36,788 nucleotides of DNA from a virus. Each line of letters starts with the position of its first letter. Position 1 is the stretch's first letter. Both the position numbers and the translations under genes were made by a program. The stretch spans positions 1-36,788 of the IMG/VR virus record IMGVR_UViG_3300048011_000172. One strand, 5' to 3'. This document shows positions 8,076 to 16,613 of the stretch, in pieces. Below the pieces are notes generated by a model. The model was not told the DNA's origin. It worked only from the letters and a program-made list of their open reading frames with translations, and made no database searches.

Positions 8076-8280
8076 GAATTTTATCTACCAGTTGTGTTAA
8101 TAATGTTTTAATATCTGAAACATCTTTCTTTAAATTATTTATCTCTTCTACTTGTTTTTTGAAGGTTTCTTTCCTAAGTTTTTGCGCCCTATAAGCATTA
8201 ATATCAGTATTCACCACAGCAGTAGATTCCGAATCTCTTGCTAATGATGAATGACCTTCTACTTTCCAATATTCAGTCAC
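8068..8280 (-). CDS. Small conserved protein with C-terminal coiled coil, 70 aa
   Basis: I place the start at GTG 8280-8278, which overlaps the TAG stop of the giant upstream gene by one base and lies about 8 nt after an AGGA. A longer reading from ATG 8298 would lie inside the upstream gene and adds no recognisable sequence. The N-terminal part, VTEYWKVEGHSSLARD, then SESTAVVNTDINAY, looks like a short conserved phage motif. Residues about 35-70 (KLRKETFKKQVEEINNLKKD) form a heptad-like coiled coil. It lies between the 10-like protein and the long fiber and overlaps the fiber start by 8 bases. It may be a small connector or assembly factor. Function is unknown. Confidence 0.65.
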   Translation of the reverse strand: MTEYWKVEGHSSLARDSESTAVVNTDINAYRAQKLRKETFKKQVEEINNLKKDVSDIKTLLTQLVDKIHG

Positions 8281-11200
8281 TATGCAAGTCCTAAACATCT
8301 AAGAGCAGATACCATAGGAATTACTGAAGTGTTTGTTCCCTTACCTACAATCTTAACTGAGAAAGCACTGAACTCTGGCAAGTCTTCGACTGACCATTCG
8401 TTTTCTTTAAAGTTTCTAGCATCCGATTCTACTACAGTGTTTGGCGAACCATCACCATTAAAGTATGTCCACCCCAAATCATCAAACGGTGTTGAGTCAT
8501 CATTTTTCAACACCTTATATAGTACTTCAACACCAGTAGTTTCGGGTTTAAATACATCTGCAACAACTCTTAGAGATGTAGCAGGAGTTTTTAGATTGAC
8601 TTTTCTAGTGATATAAACCATTGCGTTGTTATCACCATCGGGGTCTGTTGACGGGATGTAATTAGTAACAGGACTTCCAGGCTCTCCAGGCACGTCTGCA
8701 GAAGTATCAATGTTGTTAATTCTATTCAATATCGCAATAGCACCAATTGTACCCACGTCTATGACTGGTGATATATTAGGTGTTGCTGATTGTAGTTGCA
8801 ACGTACATGTAAAGGATTTCGTACTTGCCATTTCATTTTGTTCATTGATTGGCGATGCAACAACACTTGATGTTCCAAAGTATGCGTTATCATTTAGTGT
8901 AATGAAATCTTGTGTTGAGTTTTTATCATATGCGTTCCCACCTTGGTTGTAACCTTCAGGCGTATCCATAGGTGTTCTAGTTACTGCAGCCAAAACTCTT
9001 GTCAATGGCGGAATAACATTCGGAATCATTGTGTGTATAGAATCGTAATAGTAGTTTCTTGTTGCAAAAGAATTTGCTCCACCACCTACTGTAGATTCCA
9101 AGGCACCATAACTTGCTTTTAAATCATATGATGATAGGTCGGGTACTATTGTGAATGCATCGATTTCTATATTACTAATAGTACTATATCCAAGAGTTTT
9201 ATTCAACTCTTCGAGTGGGAACCCACCTAGAGTATCACCAACCGCATCGATAACTATTGTACAAGACGCTGTTCCACCATCAAAGTTTGTGAATGTTAAA
9301 GTGTTACCAACAGCATGTCCTTGGCCAGGGTTCGTAATAGTAGAACTAGTGATGTTATTATTTACAACTACAATTTCTACAGAACAACCAGTACCACTAC
9401 CAGTTGTACTTGTTTGTTGTACAGTATATGTACCAGCACTTGGTGTTCCCGATACACTAGGTGTTGCAATTCGTAATGCACCATTTAATGCATTACCTGT
9501 TAATCCACTTAGAATAACATTTGAATCTGACTTATACATACCATGTGAGTAGTTATATACCTTCACATAGTTTTTACCAATGTATGTTTCAATCGGGTTC
9601 GATTGTAGTTTTGTAGTTGGTAATGCATCATTTTCAAATACCAATTTTGGTGTTTTTGATTGATTAAATACAGCCCTTCTGATTGTAAACTTGAGGTCAT
9701 CTTCCTGTGTAGCAGTCCATGTTGATGCGTTCTGTGATAAGAACAATGAACCAGCATATGGTTGTCCAGCAATTGTCTGACCTGTTGCAATATCTTTTTC
9801 GCCCATTCTAGATATGAAAGCCTCATACTCATTTGAGTTAGAGTAAACTACGAAACAATACTCAACATCTTGTTGAAGGTATACTGGTGACTCAAAAGTA
9901 AATGATGTCGCCTTGCTTCCATCTTGTGATGTGGCCACAGCAGATGGGTTCAATGTTACCACTGAGAAAGGCAATACTATTTGGCCAGGATAACCATTAA
10001 CCATGTTTCTAATTTCAACAGAAACTGGGATATGTGTATCTTTAGACTGGAAGAATACATCAATTCCAGTTGCAAAGGTACCACCTGATTGTTCTACTAG
10101 GAACGATTGAGCAAGTGGGTCACCCCATCCTCTTTCCATTTCGGGGAATTGAGGTTGTGTAAATCGACCTGTGAAATCTCGCCAACCATCGAACTCTTCC
10201 AAAACTGGTTCTGGCGGTATTATTGGAACAGGTGGAACCAAAACAGGTGGCGGAGTTGTATCTTCCGGCAATGGAATGAAAACAGGCGGTGATTGAATTA
10301 CTGATATAACAGGAACTTCAACCTCCACGATTCTTTCAATAATAACTTCTTCTATTAAAATTTGTGGTGGAAGTTCAATGTAAACTTCTCTAATAGGTGG
10401 TATTTCGGGAATAGGTACTGGTGGTGCAACAGTATCCCAAGGCAAGACATTCGTCCTTTCGCCAGGTTTTGTAATCTGTCTTTCACCAGCTGTTCTTTCA
10501 CGAATAACTCTACCATTTCTTGTAGATGTAATTTCAGTTTGAGTCGATGTTAAATGACCCTGAGCCTGATACATACCACTACCGTGTGAATTAGGTGATG
10601 ATATATTATTGTAACTTGAAGTAACTCTTAATTCTCTTTGACCAGTAGGGAATTTACCGCCAGGCAAAAAGAAGTTCGCCTTCAGTTCACCATTTTTATC
10701 TGTCTTTGGAATTGATGCAAGTGAGACTGAACCATTATGTGAGTATACAGCAGTACTAGGTGCGATGAAACTATCTATTCTTTCGTTATCAAAGAAGAAA
10801 TAATGGAATGTATTTGGTTTTAAGTTTGTACAATGTATCGCAATAGTTCTAGCACGCATGAATGGTATAAGTGTTACACTTACAACTCTGTCATTTCTTG
10901 TTTCTACAAAGTCTTCAACAACACTTGTTGATACACCAGTTCTTGTTTGTGTTTCTACAGTCTCTGTAATCTCTCTTGTTACCTGAAATCCTGAAGTCCA
11001 TCTACCATGTTGTGTTGGGTCTCCATTCCAAGAACCATTTGAAGTTGCTTGTACTTCAGTAGCAACAGTTTCGGGTTTACCCGCCCATGTAGTCTGCCAT
11101 TCGTTCCAAACGGTTCCCATAGCATTTTTATTTTCAGACACAAGTGCATCGAAGTTACCTTCTCTATTAATTCTTACTTCTGGCAATTGGTCTCTGTCTT

Positions 11201-14200
11201 GCCATATATCTGTTTCGGGTGTTAACTTGACATTACCAAAGAAACTGAATACGTGATATGGGTTGACATTGATATGTCTAGAGGACTTATCATTTTGTGC
11301 TAAATTGACATTTGTGTATGGTAAGGTAATTAAATCCCCTGTCTTCTGATAATCTGAAGAAAGAGCAGTGTTTAAAGATATATCAAAGAACTGTGAGAAG
11401 TTCTTAGGTCTCATAGCACCAAGTTCAGTGTCAATAGCAACGTTATAGTCGGGATGGTTAACATCTCCAACTCTGTGTCCTTTAAAGTTATCTACTAAAA
11501 ATCCTGATTTAAATCTATCGAAACCATCGGAATCTAGTATCTGTTTTGTTTGTGTGTCTTTTTCTAATAGAGAAAGAGATGTAATTCTTTCTAAGTTAGT
11601 CACACGGCTATTAATCCTACCGATGTCTTTCATCGTATATCTACGATGGTCGTGTGACCTTACTTTAACATTTTTTAAACTAGCAGTATAAGCAGGAATC
11701 TCTAGTTCGAATAACTCAATAGCATCATCTATACCTTTTGGTTTAGTTGGTGATAGTGAAGGTATCCCTACTGCAGTTTGGAATGTGCCTGATTTGTGTA
11801 GATATACTTTATCGATTCTACCTACATAGAATTTTATGTCACCAGTTACACTTGAGCCTGGAACTGGGGAATCAGTTGTGATTGCATGTGTTTGCGTAAT
11901 GCCATCTCTTGAGTCACCAAAGTTTCTACCTGTATCATAACCAAACGGAGCAAATACAGCACCAGTTGTATTATTTGATAAATCAATTGCGTTGGTTGGA
12001 GTAGATGCATTGTTTATTTTAAAATTAGAAGTTCCAAGAATCTGTCCAGCAACTGGTCTAAAGTCAATACAATCTGAGAGTTCGAATGTTCCATCGGGTT
12101 CTAAACCACCTAAGTCTATTCTATTGGGGGAATATACTGGTATGTCATCATAGTCGATTGACCTATATGATTCAACATCAAAATATTCTCCAGCACCAGC
12201 AGAAAAATAATCGAAACAAATAAGTAGTGGGCCGTTAGGAGAAGGTTCTCCAGTTTTTCTTGTTAGTTTTCCAAGGTCATAGTACCCATCTCTTTGACCA
12301 TTGTCAAAGAAGTATCTACTCTTAATATCTTCTGAACCTTGATGTACGTTTGATATAGTAACAGATGCACCTGATGATGCGCCAACAATTACCTCACTCT
12401 CAACAAATGAACCACTAACCATTCTGTAATGAGATATAGCACCACTACCAGCATAGTATACTAATATTGCACGTGCATTTGATGTCTGTCCAACCAAAGT
12501 TTCGTATTGTGTAAATGTTCCAGTAACTGTACCAAAACTCGCATTCGGCATAACTGGTGCAGTTCCACCTTCGTATATTGCATGAATCTTATGAACGTCA
12601 GCAACACCTAGTGTAATTTCTTTATCATCATATGCAGTTCCATAAAAACCATTAGCACTTCTAGGTTGAGTGACTTTAAGCAATCTTGATTTGTTTAGTG
12701 TTTTGGAACGAGCTTTTGGCGAAGTCAACAATACTGTAGATGTAACTTTAAGAATCGCACCACTATTGTTTGCTAGTGTACATGTTAACTGATTACCAGT
12801 CACATTTGGACTTAGGTTTTCGATGTCTAGTAAATCACCAGCATCGAATGCGTTACTATCTGTAGATGCTTTTACTACTGCGATTGAGAAGTTATCTGTA
12901 TTTCTTGCTTCGAAGGTTGCTTGTGAACCAGCACTAATAGTGAATGCACCACTGTTTATTGTTACTATGTGTTGTCTTCTTACTTTAACATTCTTACCAG
13001 CATGTTCAGCAACCCAATCTCTAGGCCATGCGTAAATAGCTGCAGTTTGGTCTTGTTTATGAATTCTAACTCTACGTCTTGTTACACTACCGTTTGAGAT
13101 TGGAGATACGCCAGAGGTGGCGGTACATTGGGCATTGTTAGCATCTGTAACAGTTTGAATAACTCTTTGGGTACCAGTACCGTCAATGATGATGTCACCT
13201 TCTTTAAGTTCGGTTGCGAATCTTGAACCAAATCCTGTTAGTGCGCCGCCTCCCGATAATGAAATAGAACCCGATAAAGTATTGTCGGCATCTGCAACAG
13301 CATCACCAACGAATGTTTGTAAAGTATCATCTTTTGAAGCTTGTGTAACCCCACGAGTACGGTCTACGTTATAGGTTCTTGTCTCTGTGATTGTTCCTGT
13401 TGCACTTGTCTTACCTTTAGTGGATATAGTATCACCAGTATAGAACCCACCAGTAACATCGTGAATATACACAGTTGTGTTACTTGTGTTGTATGCAACA
13501 ATACCTGTACCAACAATTTGACCTGCTGAGTTTGTAGATACTATTTGGTCACCTTCAGTAAATGTACCAGTAAATGTATTTGCTTTAACTTCAGTATACA
13601 TTTTGATATCAAATAAATATATGTTCCATTGAGAAGCTTGGTTGTATTCGCCACTTGAATCATCGACACCACTATGTAAGTCTATATTTCTAATACGTGC
13701 TTTACCAATATGCTTTCCAGCAAAACTTGGGGAACTAGCATTAACGTTTGTTGAATTCTGTACAGTATCATACAAGTCCATATCACCATATCTTTCTTGA
13801 CTTGCATTTGTGCCTTCATTACCAAATTCTGGCAATCCATGTGCATTTGTGACTCTTAAAATATTACCTAATCTGACTGGTGTATTAGAACCAGCGAGTG
13901 TGACTGTTGACCTCGCTTTTGCAAAGTTTAGAGATGTTGTACCAATTTTATCAATCTCAAAACCTTTGACATACGCTTTACCTGGCGATATTTGCATAAC
14001 AAATCTGTCTGCATCACCACCATATTGTTCAGTATAAAAACCGTTGTTTGTTGTGTTGTTTAAATGTTCTCTAAGACTATGTGTAAATTGATTGACAACA
14101 AAATCACCGTTAGCATCAAATGTTCTTCGTGCTAATGTTTGTTCAATCTGACCATACTGCGGTCTAGTGATTTTACTTTCGATGATACCACCATTAACTT

Positions 14201-15044
14201 TTACAAGTTCAATAAAGTCAGCATCATCTGTTGTGTCTAATTTAAATTTGGAGAGGACAAGTTCCATCTTAAGTCTGTCTGCACCAGCAGCATTCTCGTT
14301 TGATGTACCTTGTGAGTTGTCCAATAGTGTAGTGTCTGTTGCACTATCTATAATTGTTTCTGTTACGTTTAGACCTACTCTATAACTTGGAGCAGCAGAA
14401 TATTTCTCTAGAACAATTTGTTGTTTATCTACTAAACAGAAGAATCCTCTAATAAAAACAATACCTTCTGAAATACTAGCAAGAGATGCCCTACCTATCG
14501 GGTCGTCTGTAGTTGCTTTTATTGTAAACTGATTATTATTACCACCAACAACGTTAATCGTACCATCTTCAGAAATCGATACTTCCTGTAGTACCTCATT
14601 TTGATAGAATACAGGTGAGTTATAAACATCTGTACCCTGTGAATGGAAATGAAGGAATAGTGTTACAGGGTCGTCTGTAGTTTCTGCTGTAGAGTTTGTT
14701 ACCTTTGCAACAACACCTGAACTTTTACCTTGAACATATTTACCATGAAATGCAGTTCTGTACGATTCAACCGATGTTTCGCCCTCAGCATTAGGATTAG
14801 CAGATTTAACCTTCACATAAAAGACATCCATATCAATATCAGATTCCGCACCTGTTACTAATGAACCTTCTTCAAAGATATGAGAACCAAATCTCTCAAT
14901 CTGTCCTTGAAGAATGGATTGGGATTGTGTTAGTTCTCTTGCTTGTAGAGGACGCCCAGCTCGATAAAGTATTTTACTATACTTTTTATCTTCTGAGTAA
15001 TCGTCATAATACGGAGATATATTTAAATCTGTCTTTTCTGGCAT
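8280..15044 (-). CDS. Giant baseplate wedge / fiber-anchor protein, gp10 position (DUF4815-like), 2254 aa
   Basis: The N terminus carries NISPYYDDYSEDKKYSKIL (from about residue 8) and QARELTQSQSILQGQIERFG, the signature of the DUF4815 region of large structural proteins in marine T4-like phages. It follows gp8, where T4 has genes 9 and 10, so a wedge or pin role is inferred. A Pro/Ile/Val/Glu-rich linker lies around residues 1530-1625 (VAPPVPIPEIPPIREVYIEL, then PPPVLVPPVPIIPPEPV). It separates the N-terminal two thirds from a beta-rich C-terminal third beginning WGDPLAQSFLVEQSGG, a stretch I associate with marine phage baseplate proteins. It is more than three times the length of T4 gp10 (602 aa). 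The start follows a weak GAGTGG site downstream of a strong hairpin. Confidence 0.75.
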   Translation of the reverse strand: MPEKTDLNISPYYDDYSEDKKYSKILYRAGRPLQARELTQSQSILQGQIERFGSHIFEEGSLVTGAESDIDMDVFYVKVKSANPNAEGETSVESYRTAFHGKYVQGKSSGVVAKVTNSTAETTDDPVTLFLHFHSQGTDVYNSPVFYQNEVLQEVSISEDGTINVVGGNNNQFTIKATTDDPIGRASLASISEGIVFIRGFFCLVDKQQIVLEKYSAAPSYRVGLNVTETIIDSATDTTLLDNSQGTSNENAAGADRLKMELVLSKFKLDTTDDADFIELVKVNGGIIESKITRPQYGQIEQTLARRTFDANGDFVVNQFTHSLREHLNNTTNNGFYTEQYGGDADRFVMQISPGKAYVKGFEIDKIGTTSLNFAKARSTVTLAGSNTPVRLGNILRVTNAHGLPEFGNEGTNASQERYGDMDLYDTVQNSTNVNASSPSFAGKHIGKARIRNIDLHSGVDDSSGEYNQASQWNIYLFDIKMYTEVKANTFTGTFTEGDQIVSTNSAGQIVGTGIVAYNTSNTTVYIHDVTGGFYTGDTISTKGKTSATGTITETRTYNVDRTRGVTQASKDDTLQTFVGDAVADADNTLSGSISLSGGGALTGFGSRFATELKEGDIIIDGTGTQRVIQTVTDANNAQCTATSGVSPISNGSVTRRRVRIHKQDQTAAIYAWPRDWVAEHAGKNVKVRRQHIVTINSGAFTISAGSQATFEARNTDNFSIAVVKASTDSNAFDAGDLLDIENLSPNVTGNQLTCTLANNSGAILKVTSTVLLTSPKARSKTLNKSRLLKVTQPRSANGFYGTAYDDKEITLGVADVHKIHAIYEGGTAPVMPNASFGTVTGTFTQYETLVGQTSNARAILVYYAGSGAISHYRMVSGSFVESEVIVGASSGASVTISNVHQGSEDIKSRYFFDNGQRDGYYDLGKLTRKTGEPSPNGPLLICFDYFSAGAGEYFDVESYRSIDYDDIPVYSPNRIDLGGLEPDGTFELSDCIDFRPVAGQILGTSNFKINNASTPTNAIDLSNNTTGAVFAPFGYDTGRNFGDSRDGITQTHAITTDSPVPGSSVTGDIKFYVGRIDKVYLHKSGTFQTAVGIPSLSPTKPKGIDDAIELFELEIPAYTASLKNVKVRSHDHRRYTMKDIGRINSRVTNLERITSLSLLEKDTQTKQILDSDGFDRFKSGFLVDNFKGHRVGDVNHPDYNVAIDTELGAMRPKNFSQFFDISLNTALSSDYQKTGDLITLPYTNVNLAQNDKSSRHINVNPYHVFSFFGNVKLTPETDIWQDRDQLPEVRINREGNFDALVSENKNAMGTVWNEWQTTWAGKPETVATEVQATSNGSWNGDPTQHGRWTSGFQVTREITETVETQTRTGVSTSVVEDFVETRNDRVVSVTLIPFMRARTIAIHCTNLKPNTFHYFFFDNERIDSFIAPSTAVYSHNGSVSLASIPKTDKNGELKANFFLPGGKFPTGQRELRVTSSYNNISSPNSHGSGMYQAQGHLTSTQTEITSTRNGRVIRERTAGERQITKPGERTNVLPWDTVAPPVPIPEIPPIREVYIELPPQILIEEVIIERIVEVEVPVISVIQSPPVFIPLPEDTTPPPVLVPPVPIIPPEPVLEEFDGWRDFTGRFTQPQFPEMERGWGDPLAQSFLVEQSGGTFATGIDVFFQSKDTHIPVSVEIRNMVNGYPGQIVLPFSVVTLNPSAVATSQDGSKATSFTFESPVYLQQDVEYCFVVYSNSNEYEAFISRMGEKDIATGQTIAGQPYAGSLFLSQNASTWTATQEDDLKFTIRRAVFNQSKTPKLVFENDALPTTKLQSNPIETYIGKNYVKVYNYSHGMYKSDSNVILSGLTGNALNGALRIATPSVSGTPSAGTYTVQQTSTTGSGTGCSVEIVVVNNNITSSTITNPGQGHAVGNTLTFTNFDGGTASCTIVIDAVGDTLGGFPLEELNKTLGYSTISNIEIDAFTIVPDLSSYDLKASYGALESTVGGGANSFATRNYYYDSIHTMIPNVIPPLTRVLAAVTRTPMDTPEGYNQGGNAYDKNSTQDFITLNDNAYFGTSSVVASPINEQNEMASTKSFTCTLQLQSATPNISPVIDVGTIGAIAILNRINNIDTSADVPGEPGSPVTNYIPSTDPDGDNNAMVYITRKVNLKTPATSLRVVADVFKPETTGVEVLYKVLKNDDSTPFDDLGWTYFNGDGSPNTVVESDARNFKENEWSVEDLPEFSAFSVKIVGKGTNTSVIPMVSALRCLGLA

Positions 15045-15066
15045 AATTCCACTCTTTTATTTTAAT

Positions 15067-15085
15067 GTGGGGAACAAGTCCCCAC
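15067..15085 (-). other. Strong hairpin between gene 8 and the giant gene
   Basis: GTGGGGA and TCCCCAC form a perfect 7-bp G/C-rich stem with a 5-nt loop, in the 44-bp gap between gp8 and the 10-like gene. No U-run follows on either strand, so it does not look like an intrinsic terminator. It may protect or process the operon mRNA. Confidence 0.5.
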
Positions 15086-15088
15086 GAA

Positions 15089-16570
15089 TTACATTTCGAT
15101 GATAAGTTTGATATCTTCGATTTGGTCAGCAGCACGTGTTACCGCACCTCTGTTTTCAACATATAATAAATTACCACTAAATCTTTCTACTTCGGGGAAT
15201 GCACTATCTACTGAAGAAACATCACTAATACTACTTGAACCTCTGAACACTGTGTCGGAAGAAGTGAAGTTTACATATGCACCTTTAGTATTAGCGATCG
15301 GCTGGTGAGTAACAACGTTACCACTTACTGAGATTACTCTAGATTTAGCAGTTCCCGATACTTCAGTACCAGCAGAAGCAATTAAATCATCAACCTCTAA
15401 AGAACTAGCGTTTGCAAGTGTCATTTTTGAACATACATTTGCAGTTGTATCTGTAAATACAGATGTAGTACCCTTAGCAAATGGGTCTTGTAGAAGACCG
15501 ATTCTTCTAAAGTCATTGTCTGTTGGGAAGTCGCCTGAACCTTCAGCAAACTCAAATCTTGAGTTTACAATGATATGGTTACCACCAAGTTCTTCAACTG
15601 GGTCTGCACCATGTCCGTTCATAGGTGAAATGATTGGTGTTAATACTGCACCCGAACCAGCAACAAGTCCTGATTGACCTGATTCAGCAAGTTCGATTGA
15701 AGCACGTTTGTAACCCGAACCATATGCGGTTGTAGTTAAGTTAACTGAATCGATAGCGCCATCACTACCAACAACAATTGAACATGTAGCACCTGTACCA
15801 TCCCCAGCAATTGGAACTCCAGTATATGTTCCAGCAGTGTAACTTGCACCACCGTTGTCAACTCTTACGTGATATATGGCACCATTAACTGCACTATTCT
15901 CAACATCCCACAATGAAGAAGAATCGTCTGTTGCAGTAGACCCCAATGTACCATTACTACCAGTACCAGCAACAGCTGCTACAGCACCAAGAGTTTTAAC
16001 TGGGATGAAATCTGAAGTAACATATTTGATTGTATCAGCGGCAGTAACTGTATACATATACTTCCAAATATATCCTTGTGGATAAGCGTTGTTTGAACCA
16101 TCAACATCTGCAGTGTAAATCAAAGATGTTGCTGATGTTCCTGTAGGTTTAACGTTTGAACCAACTACAGCGCCTGCACTGTTTCTTGCAGTTCTAATAC
16201 ATTTGTATACATTGTAGTCATCTGTCATTACATAGAATTTACCACCCCATAGGTTACTACCATTATTTGGTGTAGTGTTTCCTGTACTGTAATCGTGTGC
16301 ATACTCATCGTAAATTGTGTTTAGAGTCCAATCGTATCTTGGTAAACAATGTGATACATCACCACTACCCACTTTCTTCATTGAAAGCATGTCATCAAAT
16401 GAATCCATCTCTTCGCTGGTTCCGTTTACTGGAACAGGGGGTGAAGTATCAGTTGGCCATGCGTGTGACCTTCCTATGAAAATATACGTTGATGAAGCTG
16501 ATTCACCAAAATCCTCTTTGAACTGTTTCGCATTATGGGTACGAAACTTTTCTGTTATAATTGCTGCCAT
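15089..16570 (-). CDS. 8: Baseplate wedge subunit gp8, 493 aa
   Basis: The sequence opens AAIITEKFRTHNAKQFKEDF and continues TYIFIGRSHAWPTD, the recognisable start of T4-like gp8. KFYVMTDDYNVYKCI and GYIWKYMYTVTAADTIKYVT follow, also conserved. T4 gp8 forms dimers in each baseplate wedge and links gp6, gp7 and gp10. This copy is longer than T4 gp8 (334 aa); the extra part includes Gly-rich beta segments (VAGTGSNGTLGSTATDDSSS) and a C-terminal extension ending AADQIEDIKLIIEM. It starts with a strong AGGAGA site 33 nt after a perfect late promoter, so it can be expressed apart from the upstream gene 7 equivalent. Identification is firm from sequence and order. Confidence 0.85.
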   Translation of the reverse strand: MAAIITEKFRTHNAKQFKEDFGESASSTYIFIGRSHAWPTDTSPPVPVNGTSEEMDSFDDMLSMKKVGSGDVSHCLPRYDWTLNTIYDEYAHDYSTGNTTPNNGSNLWGGKFYVMTDDYNVYKCIRTARNSAGAVVGSNVKPTGTSATSLIYTADVDGSNNAYPQGYIWKYMYTVTAADTIKYVTSDFIPVKTLGAVAAVAGTGSNGTLGSTATDDSSSLWDVENSAVNGAIYHVRVDNGGASYTAGTYTGVPIAGDGTGATCSIVVGSDGAIDSVNLTTTAYGSGYKRASIELAESGQSGLVAGSGAVLTPIISPMNGHGADPVEELGGNHIIVNSRFEFAEGSGDFPTDNDFRRIGLLQDPFAKGTTSVFTDTTANVCSKMTLANASSLEVDDLIASAGTEVSGTAKSRVISVSGNVVTHQPIANTKGAYVNFTSSDTVFRGSSSISDVSSVDSAFPEVERFSGNLLYVENRGAVTRAADQIEDIKLIIEM

Positions 16571-16602
16571 TTTTAGTTATCTCCTACAGATATTTATTAT
16601 AC

Positions 16603-16610
16603 TATTTATA
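16603..16610 (-). promoter_or_regulatory. T4-type late promoter TATAAATA ahead of gene 8
   Basis: This is an exact TATAAATA on the minus strand, just before the 3' end of the upstream gene. The predicted start (A, 6 nt after the element) gives a short leader that includes the AGGAGA site of gene 8. It is the conventional contrast to the three leaderless-looking late promoters in this window. Confidence 0.65.
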
Positions 16611-16613
16611 CAG

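Noticed and set aside
8281-8298. ATG 8298 start for the small coiled-coil gene
   Set aside because: It lies inside the end of the giant gene. The GTG overlapping the stop, with AGGA upstream, fits better.
15067-15085. Intrinsic terminator between gene 8 and the giant gene
   Set aside because: The stem is strong but no U-tract follows in either direction, so I list it only as a hairpin.
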